Assembly (NCBI RefSeq): GCF_000177195.2
Contig: NC_015953.1
Span: 124,001 to 188,000, forward strand
Direction: 5' to 3'
Source of the DNA: Streptomyces sp. SirexAA-E
GTDB lineage: Bacteria; Actinomycetota; Actinomycetes; Streptomycetales; Streptomycetaceae
Length of the DNA: 64,000 nucleotides
Part shown: positions 34,698 through 46,700 of the stretch, piece after piece
Position numbering within the stretch: position 1 is the first letter of the stretch
Layout of the letters: each line of letters opens with the position of its first letter
Program-made: the position numbers and the translations under genes
The notes under the pieces: model-generated
Databases searched by the model: none
What the model was told of the DNA's origin: nothing
The model's input: only the letters and a program-made list of their open reading frames with translations

Positions 34698-35881
34698 GAG
34701 GACTTCTCCTGAGCGGTGGGAGCCGGGTCCCAGACGGAACGGGGAACGAGCACGTCGCCGGCCATGAGCAGGCGGGCGGTGCGCAGCAGCGCGGAGCGTG
34801 TGACCCGGCGGGGGTCATCGGGGTCGCGGCCCAGGATCACGTCGAGCGCGCCGGACGGGTGCTCGACGCGGACGGTGGGCTCCGTGCCGGACACGGCGGC
34901 GGCCACGTCGTGGGCGACGGTGCCTTCGAGTACGGAGGCGGTGGCGGCGGTGACGGCGGCCAGCACGCCGATGGACTGGTGGCACACCCGGGGGATGAGG
35001 CTGCGGGTGGAGAGGATGCCGCCGTCGCGCGGCGGCGCCACCAACGTCATCTTCGGGTAGTTCCGCTCCGTCACGTCTCCCAGGCCCATGGCCTCGCCGC
35101 ACACCAGGCGCAGTGCCTCCACCCTGGCCCGGAGGTCCTCGTCCGCGTCGATCTCCTCCGGTGTCTCGTAGCCGGTGGCTCCCAGGCGCTCGGCGGCGAC
35201 GATCGCCAGAGGCTGGCCGTTGTCGATCAGGGTGACGTCGACGGAACCCGTCCCGGGCACCTCGACGGTGTCCCGCACCCGCCCGGTGGGCAGGAGGGAA
35301 CCGGCGACGGAGCCGGCGGTGTCCAGGAACGCGATCTCGATCGGAGCGGCACCGCCGGGGACTCCGTCGATGCTGACCGGGCCCTCGTAGGAGACGTACC
35401 GCTCCCCCGACGGGGCCGCCGGGGTGTCCACGGTGATCTCGGCGACCATGCCGGTGTTGCGGGTGAGCACGCGGGCGGTGGTGCGGTCCCCGGTGGGTGT
35501 GACCATGCCGGTCTCGACGGCGAACGGCAGTACGGCGGCGAGCATGTTGCCGCAGTTGGACGACGTGTCGACGTCCTTGCCGCCGGGCTGCACCTGGGCG
35601 AAGGTCCACTCCAGGTCGTTGGCGGCGTCCGTGGCCGGGCGCACGAGACCGATCTTGCTGGTGAGGGGGTGCGCGCCGCCGATGCCGTCGATCTGCCGCG
35701 GGTCCGGTGAGCCCATCACCGCCAGCAGGACGGCATTCCGGAGGCCGGGGTCGTCGGGCAGCCGACGTGCGTCGAAGAACGGCCCCCGTGATGTACCGCC
35801 CCGCATGAACAGGCACGGAATCGCGGTCTGGGAGCCGCGACTGGTGACCTCTGGGGCCCAGGGGGCCGCTACGGCGGGCAT
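34694..35881 (-). CDS. galD: 4-oxalomesaconate tautomerase (PrpF/GalD-like)
   Basis: A 395-residue PrpF-family isomerase. The start RGGTSRGPFFDARRLP, the central SSNCGNMLAAVLPFAVE with its catalytic Cys, and GIGGAHPLTSKIGLV are all family hallmarks. Members include aconitate isomerases and the oxalomesaconate keto-enol tautomerases GalD/LigU. Its coupling to ligJ, ligK and ligI points to tautomerisation of 4-oxalomesaconate. It is the first gene of the leftward operon and is divergent from a GntR-type regulator. Confidence 0.87.
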   Translation of the reverse strand: MPAVAAPWAPEVTSRGSQTAIPCLFMRGGTSRGPFFDARRLPDDPGLRNAVLLAVMGSPDPRQIDGIGGAHPLTSKIGLVRPATDAANDLEWTFAQVQPGGKDVDTSSNCGNMLAAVLPFAVETGMVTPTGDRTTARVLTRNTGMVAEITVDTPAAPSGERYVSYEGPVSIDGVPGGAAPIEIAFLDTAGSVAGSLLPTGRVRDTVEVPGTGSVDVTLIDNGQPLAIVAAERLGATGYETPEEIDADEDLRARVEALRLVCGEAMGLGDVTERNYPKMTLVAPPRDGGILSTRSLIPRVCHQSIGVLAAVTAATASVLEGTVAHDVAAAVSGTEPTVRVEHPSGALDVILGRDPDDPRRVTRSALLRTARLLMAGDVLVPRSVWDPAPTAQEKSS

Positions 35882-35934
35882 GGCCGACTCCTTCGTGATC
35901 GGGGTATGCAGAGGAAGCTAAATCATCAACGAGA

Positions 35935-35966
35935 TTGTTGACAAGATGTTCGATAAAATTGTCGAC
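35935..35966. promoter_or_regulatory. GntR operator sites in the lig/gntR divergent region
   Basis: TTGTTGACAA at 35935-35944 is a TTGT-N2-ACAA palindrome of the kind recognised by FCD-type GntR regulators. A second TTGTCGAC half-like site follows at 35959-35966. The stretch is AT-rich compared with its surroundings, and TCAAC and GTTGA also face each other just before it. Confidence 0.6.
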
Positions 35967-36059
35967 CTAGGGGGACTCGGGTGCGGGCACGTCTCGTCCG
36001 CACACTAGGGTTCTCCCTGCAGGAGAACCGCCGATGAGACGACGGAAGAGGTCGACCGA

Positions 36060-36740
36060 GTGACGGACAGGCTCACGGGTGCCGCCGGCCGCCAGTACGT
36101 GGCGGACGCCATCAGGTACGCTCTGCGCTCCGGTGACCTGGTCCCTGGGCAACGGCTCGTCGAGAACGACCTCGCCGAGTCCTACGGGGCGACCCGGGGC
36201 GCCGTCCGTGAGGCACTGCAGGACCTCGCCGCCGAGGAGATCCTCGAGATCGTCCCCCGCCGGGGGGCCCGGGTGCGCACGGTCTCCGTGGAGGAGGCCA
36301 TCCAGATCACGGAGTGCCGCTCGGCACTGGAGCAGTTGTGCGCCCAGAAGGCGGCGACACGGGCGAACGAGGAACAGCGGGCGGAGCTGAGACGCATCGG
36401 GGCCGACATGCGCCGGGCCGTCACCGACGGCGCGTGGGATGCCTATTCGGCCCTCAACCAGCGGCTGCACGAACTGGTCATCGAGGCCAGTGGCCAAGAG
36501 GTCGCCCGGCGCCACCTCGACCGGCTGAACGGACCGATGGTGCGTTTCCAGTTCCGGCTGGCCCTGCGGCCCGGACGCCCCGCGCAGTCCCTGCCGCAGC
36601 ACTTGGCCATCATCGACGCGGTGGTCAGCGGTGACGCCCCGGCGGCCGCCCGGGCCGCCGCGGCGCACCTGGACGACGTGATCGAGCAACTGCGGTCCTC
36701 AGCCGTCCCCTCACCCACCCAGGCCCCGCCCCGCGCCTGA
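36060..36740 (+). CDS. GntR/FCD family transcriptional regulator
   Basis: A 226-residue FadR-subfamily GntR regulator. The winged helix is at about residues 10-70, with YALRSGDLVPGQRLVENDLAESYG and TRGAVREALQDLAAEEI. The FCD ligand-binding domain follows, with metal-ligand-type His residues in LNQRLHELVIEAS and LPQHLAIIDAV. Such regulators usually respond to organic acids. It is divergent from the lower-pathway operon, and the TTGT-N2-ACAA-like sites between them probably bind it. The GTG at 36060 is the start with a suitable spacing. Confidence 0.92.
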   Translation: MTDRLTGAAGRQYVADAIRYALRSGDLVPGQRLVENDLAESYGATRGAVREALQDLAAEEILEIVPRRGARVRTVSVEEAIQITECRSALEQLCAQKAATRANEEQRAELRRIGADMRRAVTDGAWDAYSALNQRLHELVIEASGQEVARRHLDRLNGPMVRFQFRLALRPGRPAQSLPQHLAIIDAVVSGDAPAAARAAAAHLDDVIEQLRSSAVPSPTQAPPRA

Positions 36741-37381
36741 CCGGCCCCGGGCGTGGGTGTGCGTGCGCCGGGGGCACTCCGAGACGACGGCCAGGGCGCC
36801 GAACGAGGCGCGTCCGGGCCGCCACGAGGCGCGTCCGGGCCGCCGAACGGTCTCCGGGGGCCGCGGAGAAGTACGCGCTCGTGGTCGCCGCCCCCACACG
36901 CCGCGGATGTCGAGGAGTGATCCCTCCGCCCGTCCGACGTCGCTGACGAACGGCACGTCAGGCCCCCGTCGAGCGACTCGTCGAGTGTCTGCTGCTCTCG
37001 TGGTCGACGTCCCGTCACGCAGAACCGCAGGCGCGGAGCGGGCATACACGGGTGCGACGCAAGCATGGACCGGGAGTGGTGAACGGCCGGACAACGGTCA
37101 GGGGCGCGGCCGTGAATGCTGGCGGAGGGTCCGTCTCCCCGCCCGCCGGAGCGCTCCGGGAGGCGGGTCTCCGTGCTTACGATCCGTCGGACCAACACCT
37201 CGGGCAGCGGCGTCTGTTCGGGCGTACACGGCTCCAGGAGAGAGGCCCCCATGACCGTCACAGCGATGGCCGGACCGTGCCGCACGCCCTTCCGCGCTCC
37301 GGCCCGGGCCATCGGCCTCACCGCCCCCGCCGACGCACCCGCGGCCGGTCCGCGGCCTGTCCAGGAGCAGGGCGTCCGGGG
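36741..37381. other. Gap before the WXG100 gene; short tandem repeat
   Basis: No gene is supported here. CGAGGCGCGTCCGGGCCGCC is repeated exactly at 36804-36823 and 36825-36844. The DNA from about 37040 on is coding-like in several frames without a recognisable domain, and no clear promoter could be chosen. The ribosome binding site of the next gene (AGGAG) is at its end. Confidence 0.5.
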
Positions 37382-37747
37382 ATGAGCGGGGTGTACGAGG
37401 CGGACCCGAGCGGTCTGCGGCGCAGCGTCGAGGAGATGAAGAGCCTGCCCGTCCTGGCCAAGCGGATGGTGCGGGACTTCCGGCACCAGGAGAGCGCCTA
37501 CACGGCCTGGCCCGGCTGGACGGACGACTTCGCTCTCCAGGTACGTCCGCGGTACCAGCGGAACAACACGTACTGCGCCGACGTCGTCCAGGGACTGTAC
37601 GAGGCGCTGGACGCACTGGTCTCGGCGACGCTCGCCAACCTGGAGAACATCGAGAGCACCCGCACCGACGCCACCGAACGGATCGAGGCCCACGGCAGGA
37701 GAACGCACGAGGGCTCCCAGGTCCAAGGCGGGCAGGGGAAGCACTGA
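37382..37747 (+). CDS. WXG100-family small secreted protein
   Basis: A 121-residue, mostly helical protein of the ESAT-6/WXG100 group, the small substrates or chaperone-like partners of type VII secretion. The central turn is Trp43-Pro44-Gly45 in YTAWPGWTDDF, flanked by two amphipathic helices (about 11-40 and 55-105). It has no signal peptide. The stop codon is immediately followed by the GTG of the 3841-residue gene, so the two are coupled, in the standard arrangement where a WXG100 protein precedes an LXG/CpnT-like toxin and helps its export. Confidence 0.8.
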   Translation: MSGVYEADPSGLRRSVEEMKSLPVLAKRMVRDFRHQESAYTAWPGWTDDFALQVRPRYQRNNTYCADVVQGLYEALDALVSATLANLENIESTRTDATERIEAHGRRTHEGSQVQGGQGKH

Positions 37748-40700
37748 GTGCGGGAGATCGATTTCCCCGAGGACGTCAGGAAGATGCTCTGGGTCCTGCT
37801 CGGCGAGATGCCGTTGCAGGCCAGGGAGAACCTGGCCTGGAACAGCCGTGACCTCTACCTCGACCTGGCGAAACGGGTCCTCGAACTGCGCGGTGCCATA
37901 CAGCAGTCCGTGCGCAACGCCGGCCACGCGCTTCCGGAGGACGTCGCACGTGGGTACACCCAGGGGCTGTCCCTGCTGACGGGCGACGGAGGGGTCGACC
38001 GGCTCCAGGGGTTCGTCGATCAGCTGGACGACATGGCGCGCGGTCAGATCGACTACTCGATGAAGATCCAGGAGTCGAAGTGGGAGATCATCGCCGAGAT
38101 CGTCATGCTCCTGATCGAGCTGGCCTTCCTGGCCGCCTTGGCGTTCTTCACGGGCGGCACCTCGATCTCCCAGATGGCTCTGGCCCGGGCACGCAGCAGG
38201 CTGGCACTGCTGATGATCATCGACCGGCTGCTGCGGATGACCCACCTCGCACCCGCGCTCAGCGAGGCCTTCGTCGAGGCGATCCAGACGCTGGCGGTCA
38301 AGCTCACCCAGATCGCGGTCAATCCGCCGGGCCGCAGGCCGTCGGGCATCGACTGGGGTGATGTCGGCAAGGCGGCGGCCTTCGGTGCCCTCGGGGGTGT
38401 CTTCGGGAGCGTCTTCGGACACTTCTCGAACCATTTCAAGAACTGGTTCGGAAAAGGGGGCGGCCAGTACCTCGACCACCTGAACATCGACATCCCGAAG
38501 CGGAATCCCGTTCTGTCCAAGGGACTCAACGACGCGTACGACGTCCCGGCGGTCTTCGTCGTCTCGGGACTCAGCGAGACGCTCGCGGAGGTGCTGGTCA
38601 CCGGACTCTTCGACGGGACGTGGGAGTTCAAGTGGGAGACCTTCGTGGGGTCCGGCACCAGCGGGGTGTTCGGCATGTACGCCGAGTCGGCGGTCGGCCG
38701 AGGAGCGCTCTGGCTGAACGACAAGTTCCCCGCTCCGCCGGTGGCTTCCGGCAGGCTCAATGATCCGCCGCGGACGGGCGGTACCCCCGGCGACGGGCCG
38801 GTCGCGCGTACGGCGCCGTCCACGGGGCCCGGGGCCGGCCCCGGCACGGTCATGGGACGCGGCCTGCACCTGACCACGACACCTCCGGGCACCCCGCCCC
38901 CTCCCGTGACCGTGCCGTTGCCGGCCGTGCCGCCCGCGTCGCTGTCCCCGGCGCCCGAGGCACCACCGGCGGCCCCGTCCCCGCTCGCCACGACGTCCGT
39001 GGCGCCCACGGCGTCCGGCGCGCCCACGACGCCCGCGCCGTCCACGCCTCTGACGTCCACTCCGCTCGCCACGTCCTCGCGGACGGTCGACGGGCCCGCA
39101 TCGACGCCCGTCCCGACGCCGCCGGACGGTGTCCGAAGCGGTCCGTCGGACACGGCCCGGCTCGCAAGTGGTGCGTCGGTGCCGTCCTGGGGCTCCGCGC
39201 CCGTTTCGCAACGGTCCGTGCTGCCGCCGCTCGCCGAGACGCTTCTGCCCCCTCCGGAGTCCGTAGGCGACGACGCGGTGGCACCTACGGAGGCGATACG
39301 GCCGACGGCCGGTCCGGGCGCGGCAACCGGGGCCCCGCAGCGGTCGGCCGAGGTGACGGAGACGAGCGTCGACGACACGGAGGCCACCCTCGGCAGGGAG
39401 CCGTCCGGGGCTCCGGCCACCGTGCCGCACGTCCCGGTGTCGGCCTCGCCCACCGCTTCGGCGGACCCTTCTCCCCCGCCCGCGCGAAGAGCGCCCGGCG
39501 TGGACCGGACCGGCCCGGCCGATGAGCCGGGGCGGGAACTCCCCGCCGATTCCGGGGCCACCGATGCCGGGGCCGCCCGTTCCGGGGCCGCCTACTCCGA
39601 AACCACCCGTTCCGGGGCCGCCTACTCCGAAACCACCCGTTCCGGGGCCGCCGGCTCCGAGACCGCAATCACTGGTGCGGCGCCGCCGAGCGCACCGGCC
39701 GTGGCGCCGGACTCCGCCTCCGCCGCCCTGTCCGTAACACCGGCGTCGCCGATTCCCACCACGTCGGCCACGGGTGTGCCGGGCCCGGCCTCCCCCGTGT
39801 CCGCCTCGTCCCCGGCCGTTCCCGCCACCACCTCGCCCGTCTCCGGGCCGGGCACTCCCCCCGCCCCGTCGGCCGCATCCACACCGCCGTCGCCGGACAT
39901 GCGCTCCGGGGGAGAGCAGGAGCCGTCCGGGGCAGCGGCCCCGGACGGCCTCGCGGCCACGGAGAGTCCGGAGGCTTCCGGGGCCCCGGGGCGCGGGGCC
40001 CTCGGATCGCCCGCCTGGGAGGCGGCGCGTGCCGGGGCGGTGCCGGAGGCACGCTCGCACACCTGGGTCGATCCGCTGTCGACGCCGCCCGACCCGCAAC
40101 GGCCAGGGCGGACGACCCAGTTCGTGGTGAGGTCGAAGTTCGACGTACGGCGCTTCGATGTGGGGGGCGAGCTGGTCACCGATCTGACCGTCCAGGTCGG
40201 CGTCGGCCGTTCCGGCCGGCTGCCGGAGGGCGTCTGGGAGAAGGTCGTCAGCGGTGTCGAGACGGTGTTCAACGCCCCCGGCCACCGGCTGCCGAACGGG
40301 GACCTTCTGCACGTGACCGTGGAGCGCGTCGAGAGGGATCCGCACCCCAACGGTCTCGACGTCCACCTCGTCGGCCGCGACCGGCAGATGACACGGTCCG
40401 CGTGGTGGGCGGACGCCGATCCCGTCGACTACGCCCACGAGATCTCGCACATGCTCGGCCTTCGCGACGAGTCCCGGCACGCGGTCGCACCGCACCGCCC
40501 GGACATCGAGGGAAGCCTCCTCGGGGACTACCGGCGCCCCGCGCCCCAGGGGCTCGCCCAGGGCGGCCTGCGCGGGCGCCACCTGGACCTGATCGCGGCA
40601 CACATAGGGGACCCTCCCGCTGTCCGGCCCGCCACCACCGGGTCGACCCCCGCGACACCGGCACCCACCGCCGCCCCGGCCCCGATCACCGCCCCTGCCA

Positions 40701-43700
40701 CCGCGCCCGCACCCGCGACGGCGACCGCGTCCGTCGCCGTGCGGCCGGCCACGGCCGGCCGTGCGCTCGGTGCCGAGCCGTACGCCCCCGTGCTCCCCGG
40801 CGCCAGGCCGCCCGTCCTGGACCGGAGCCTGCCCCGCCCGCTCGGCGGGCGCCGGGAGCCGGTCGACTTCGGCAACGGCACCCGGATGCCCGCCTACATC
40901 GACGACGTCGGCGAACTCGTCGGGGACGTGCCGCCCGACATCCTCCTCTCGCTGGTCTCCGGCGGCATGACCTTCGGACACAGCGACGTCGTGCTGCGCG
41001 GCACGGGGCAGGCACTGGCCGAGATCGGCCGGGTACTGGCGGAGGGCGGTGACACCGTGCGGCCCGCGCCGCCGGGGAAGGGCCGGCCGACCGGGTCGGC
41101 CCTGATGGACGACGTCACGTACGCGTTCACGCACGAGCCCAAGACGCTGGCCGGGGACGGGCGTGTCTTCCCGTACACGGCGCGGGACGGCGGTGTGCGG
41201 AAGCTGGCGGTCACCGTGCGCCACTACGGCGACTGGGAGCAGTTCACCGATACGTACGGCAGTCCCGTGAAGGTGGACGGGATGCACCGTTCGGTCGCGG
41301 CGGCCGGACAGAACAAGACCATGCAGTCGGTGACCCAGATGGCTCTGGGCGGGCCCGTCGGGCCGGTGGGGGCGGCGGCGTTCAGCGGTTTCGGACGGAT
41401 CGGTCTGCGGCTCGGCCGGACCGACCGGGTGGGGTACGGACAGACCGAGCAGGGGACGACCCAGACGGAGACGCGTTCGCTGGACGGCTCCCGGGTCTAC
41501 CTGGACCACGTGTACTACGAGCTGCGGGTGACCGACGCGGAGGGCCGGACCGTGACCGGCGCCGGGCCCGCCCTCCGCGGGTTCGCGGTGCGGGACGGGC
41601 TGTCCGTGCGGCTGCCGGACAGTGTGACGAGCACCAAGGCCGCCCCCGGGCGCATCCCCCGCTCCATGGAGCTCGACCGGCAATCGTCCTACCGGCTGGT
41701 CAGGACGGAGGGCTTCGGGCCGGTCTCCCGGATGCGGGACTGGGCGGCGCAGGAGATCGGCGTGGCACCGGGCAGCACCGCCTACGGTGAACTGAACTCC
41801 TTCTTCTCCTCGTTGAGCTTCCAGCGGCAGAGCCCCGCCCTGTCGAGGGGCCGCGTCACCACCGTCCCGCTGTTCGCCGACGACAAGGCCCGCACGCCCC
41901 TGGGTGTCTTCGTCGTCGACGTCGTGCCGGGCCGGGCGACGCTGATCACGGAGACGGCCGACGCCGAGATGCGCGACATCAACACCCTGACCGTGCGCAA
42001 CGACCGGAGTCTCCAGAAGACGGCGGCGGTCGGCATCGACGGGGTCGCGGGCCCGGCCTTCAACTTCTTCGACCTGGCGGACAGCACCCTCAATCTCCGG
42101 CTCCAGTTCGGCGGGGCGTTCCGCTGTCTCTTCTCCGTGTCACGCACCGCGGGACTGGGCGGATCGGGGGCGATCAAGTCGGCCGGCCAGGTCAAGGGCG
42201 ACCTCACCGGCCTCTATCTGGTCCGCAAGACGGTCCACGTCCAGCTCAGCGGCAGCGCCACCCCGCCCCGGCAGTTCCACACGTGGAGCGTCGACCGGAT
42301 GACCCGTACGGAGGCGCGGCGGCTGGCCGGCTGGGACGACGGGCTGCGGCGTGCGCTGCGGACGGGAGCGCCCGAGCCGTTCGCCCCCGCGTACCTGACC
42401 CGGGACAGGCCGCACACCCTGGGCATGCACCGGGTGGAGGAGTTCGCCTTCGACGACGGTACGAGGACGGGACCGCCGGGCCCCGCGGGGCAGCGGCGCA
42501 CCCTTCTGGACTCCTTCGCCGACGAGGTGCTGACCGTGCTCGCGGAGGCGTACCCGGGACTCGTCGCGCGGCTCGACCAGTTGGCGCCGCCGGAGCGCAG
42601 GACGTGGCGGGAGCGGACGGCGGCCCTGCTGGCCCCGTCCGGGCCGTCCGCCGGTGCGCGCGCCCTGCCGCCGCGGTGGCGCGACGACGACGAGTACCGT
42701 ACGGCCCTCGCCAACACGCTCGAGGTGCTCACCGCCCTGTCGCACCGGAGCATGGCCGGGAATCTGGAGGCGCTGACCACGACCGGCATCCGGGTCCGCT
42801 TCGTCGAGCCGGGCCGGATCGGGCAGGGGCACCGGTACATATGGCTGCGCGGAGAGCTGACCAACCGTCGCTTCGAGGGTGTGCAGGACGACTTCAAGCT
42901 GCGCTACAGCTCGGTCGGTGTGGAGCGGGTGGACGGGCAGAAGAGCGCCAAGCGCCTCGGGGAGGCGGGTGTCGAGGGGCTGCTCGCCTTCCGCGACCCG
43001 ATGGCGGACGACATCGGCGCCCCGCACAACGCGGGCGGGCCGAGCGCCGGTGTGCGCTGGGGGTGGCAGTCGGACGACGAGACCAGCTTCGGCGCGACGG
43101 CCACGTACGAGCCGATGACGGTGAGCGCCGGGCCTTCGCACCTCTACCGCTACGACCTCTCGCTGACCGTGGACCGCGGCGGGTACTGGCGCTTCCGCGG
43201 CCTGCTGCGCGGGGCCGCGACGCTGGGTCTGCTGGGGACCCAGCCGTTCGTCTTCCGGCAACCGCTGGACCTGCTCATCGGGACGACGCCCGGCGGCCGT
43301 ACGGTCGGTGGGGGCCCCCGGACCGGGCAGGTGCTCATCAGCATCCCGGGCTCGCACGCCCCCGCCGTGGACCCGCACGGCCGGGGGGCGGCCAACCCCT
43401 ACACGGCCGTCGCCACGCAGCCGGTGCGCACGCTGCGGCCCGACCGGGCACGGGCGCTGGCGCTGGGCGATCTGTCCCGGCCCGGGAGCCTGGTGCGCGC
43501 CGCCGACCTGGTGGGTGAGGCGGGCCCGGTGACACCGGACGGCCGGGGTTCGCGGATGTTCCGGGAGTTGCAGAACCATCCGTTCCTGACCGTCGGTGTC
43601 GTGCCCTCCCCCGCGCTCGTCGCGGCGCTGGGGCAGGTCATGACCTCCGGGTCGGGCGGCGCGTGGCAGCTCACCGAGGAGGGCGCGCCCACCCGCGAGG

Positions 43701-46700
43701 CGGTGCTCCGGGCCTTCCAGGCCCAGTACCTGACGGCCAACTTCGACCAGAGTTCCGGACCGCTGGGCTGGAGTGCCTCGGGGCTGATGGGCAAGGGCCC
43801 GTACGCCACTCTCTGGGCGACCTTCCGGCATCTGACGGCGGTGGACGGCATCCGGGCGCTGACCGGAGCGGTGCCGATGGACACGGAGATGGTGCTCGGC
43901 GGCAGCGGCCAGTCGGCCGGCAAGCTCACCAGGACCCGCACCTTCTTCACCGGCGGGCAGATCGTCTACGCCCGCTCCCACGCGACCGGGCCCGGACTGC
44001 TCGGCACGTACGGCCTGGTCGCCTCCCCGTGGTCGACGGCCGACCAGACGAGCAGGACCGTGGCCCGCTCCTTCGTCCACGACATGAACCGCAAGGGCTT
44101 CGGCCATCAGGTACTCGTGTCGGGCACCGCCGAGCACTGGCTGGCGCTGACGTCCAGCCTGCTGGGCTCCGGAGCCGCGGGCAGGCCGCTGGTGCCCGAC
44201 CGGCTGGCCGCGGCGGCCGGGCGGATGACGACCGTGCCCGGCGGCTGGCTGGCCCACGTACCGGAGAAGAGCGCCCACCTCGTGGGGCTGATCGAGGACG
44301 GCATGGGCGAGGTGCCGCGCTACACCCAGGCCCGCTGGTCCCCGCAGCCATGGCTCAGGGAGAACAACTTCGGCACGTACGCCGTCAACGCGCTGGACCC
44401 GTCGACGGTGCTCGCCGCGTTCGAACGGCGGGTGGCCACGCTCGGTCTCGACGACGCGGGCCGGGAGCGGGTACGCACCCTGGTCTCGTCACGGGTCATG
44501 CGGTCCCTGGACAAGGAGATGACGGGGGGCGGCGCGTCAGTTCCCGCCCGCACCGGGGCGTGGGGGTGGCACAGCATCCGCCTCGGCAAGCGGCAGATCC
44601 GGATCCGGGTCCAACTCGTGCCCGGTGAGGCGGTGTTCACGATGCTGGATCACAGCGTGGAGATGGAGGAGAACCGGCGGGCGATCGAGACGGTCACCGA
44701 GAGCGCGGAGTCCACGAAGGGCGCCGACTTCGGATACCTCGTCGGCGAGGCGGTGCACACGGAGAACTCCACGGCGGTGGCCGCGGGCCCCACCTTCACG
44801 GAGACCGGCTCCGGCCGGAAATCCAGCGGCCAGAGCCGTACCGAGTCCACCCTGACCGTGTTCCGGGTGGCCTCGACGGAACCGTACGCGGAGATCGCGA
44901 CGCCCTACACCCTCCGGATCACACTGGAGGCGGACGATCCGCCGCCGGAGGGGCGAGGCACGGTACGCACCGGGTTCGACCGGTTCCGGGGCAAGCGGGT
45001 CCTCACCGAGGAGGGGCCCGCCGGGACCCTGCGGGAGCACGTCCCCCTGAGTCTGATGGCCCCCGACACGGATCCGGGCGCGGACCTGCTGGACGCCCCG
45101 GACCTGACGGCGCTCGCCGCGCCCCGGCAGGACGTCTCGCCGTATGTGTTGGGGCCCGACACCCTGCACGGGGACGGTTCCCTGAAACCGTTCCGCTTCC
45201 CCGACACCGGCTTCGACGTGCGCCGGATCGTCGGTCTCACCGACATCCAGGTCGCGAACACCTACGCGCTCGCCCTCTCGTACGACGCGGGGTTCTCCAT
45301 GGACGGGCCCGACGCGCCCCGCCGGGCCCGGGACACCGGGCTGACCCGGCTCGGCACGGCATCCGCCCAGGCGCTGGAGGACGGAACCGGCAACGCCGCC
45401 CTGACGGCGTACTACCACCGGGCGACGATGCCGCAGGGTTACGGCATCCCGGGTCTGAGCGAGAAGAACATCGTCGGCGACGAAAGGGCTCAGCTCGACC
45501 TGTACGCCAAGCCCGACTTCAGCCGTGCCCGGCTGCTGACCGTCGCCGACGGCAAGAAGATGGAGATGCTCCGGCGGACAGGGGTCGGCGCCGCGGCGAC
45601 CGTCGGCCGGGAGAACGCCCAGGACTCCGCGCTCGGGGCCGGTGTCCTGATCAGCTCCGACAAGACGGGGCTCCACCAGCTGGGCGGGTCGGGCACCGGT
45701 CCCTACGCCGCCGAAGGCGACGCGCTGCCCACCTCGGCGGACCAGCTGACCTCCATCAACACGAAGCCCAAGACGGGGCGGGTCTTCCTGTTCGCGGTCC
45801 CCACCTCCTGGCTGAGCGTCGCCGACGTACGACGGGGCGTCAAGGACAGCCGGGTCGGGCGCTTCGTCGGCGGCACCTTCGGCCACGTCCGGCCCGGTCC
45901 GAAGGCCGTGAGTTCCCAGGCGTACGCCCTGGCCTGGGTCAGGGACGACGTCGCCAGGGAGCTCGGGCTGATCGACGACACGAACTTCCCCGCCCGGGTG
46001 GGCGCCGCGTGGGACGCCGTCGGCAGCGCGAGCAAGGCGTGGGTCGACGCCGACAAGGCGTACTGGAAGAAGCGGCGGGCGGCGATCGGCCTGCGGGAGG
46101 AGCGGGACGCCGCACGGGTCACCCTCGCCGACGCGGAGAGGTCCGCCGAGGCGGACCGCCGGCGCCTGGCCGCGGCCGGCCGGGCCGCCGAGGGGCCCCG
46201 CAACGCCCTGGCGGCGGCGACGGCCCGCCGGAACGAGGTGCGGGCGCAAGTGGGGGCGGCCCGGACAGAACTCGACGCGCTCGTGGAGTCGGCCGGCGAA
46301 GTCGCTCACGAAGGCTGGGCCGACCTGATGCGTGAGCAGATCGCGGCGGTCCGCGGCACGCTTGCCGCCTCCGAGGCGCGACTGCGGGCCGCCGAGGCAC
46401 GGATGGCCGCCCTGCGCGGGCCTGCGGAGGAGGCCGACCGCGCCGTGGGCCGTGCCGAGGAGGCGGTGGCCGCCGCGGCGCTCCGCGTCGCGGCGGCCAC
46501 CCGCCGGCGCGATGCCGCCGTCACCGCCTTCGACAACCGGCGCGCCCTGCTCGACGCCCTGAGGACGACGGCGGAGACCGCGGCGGCGGAGTACCACCGG
46601 GTGCGGGCGGCGACCGACCAGCTCACCCGCTGGCACCAGGAAGCGGCCACCGCCGAGGGCCGGGCCCGCCTCGCGGGGCGGCCGGAGCCCCCGGCCGTCA

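Noticed and set aside
36443..41683. A minus-strand open frame of 1746 codons opposite the gntR gene, the WXG100 gene and the start of the giant gene.
   Set aside because: It crosses several convincing plus-strand genes, is Arg/Gly-rich and carries no family signature, so it is a GC-driven shadow.
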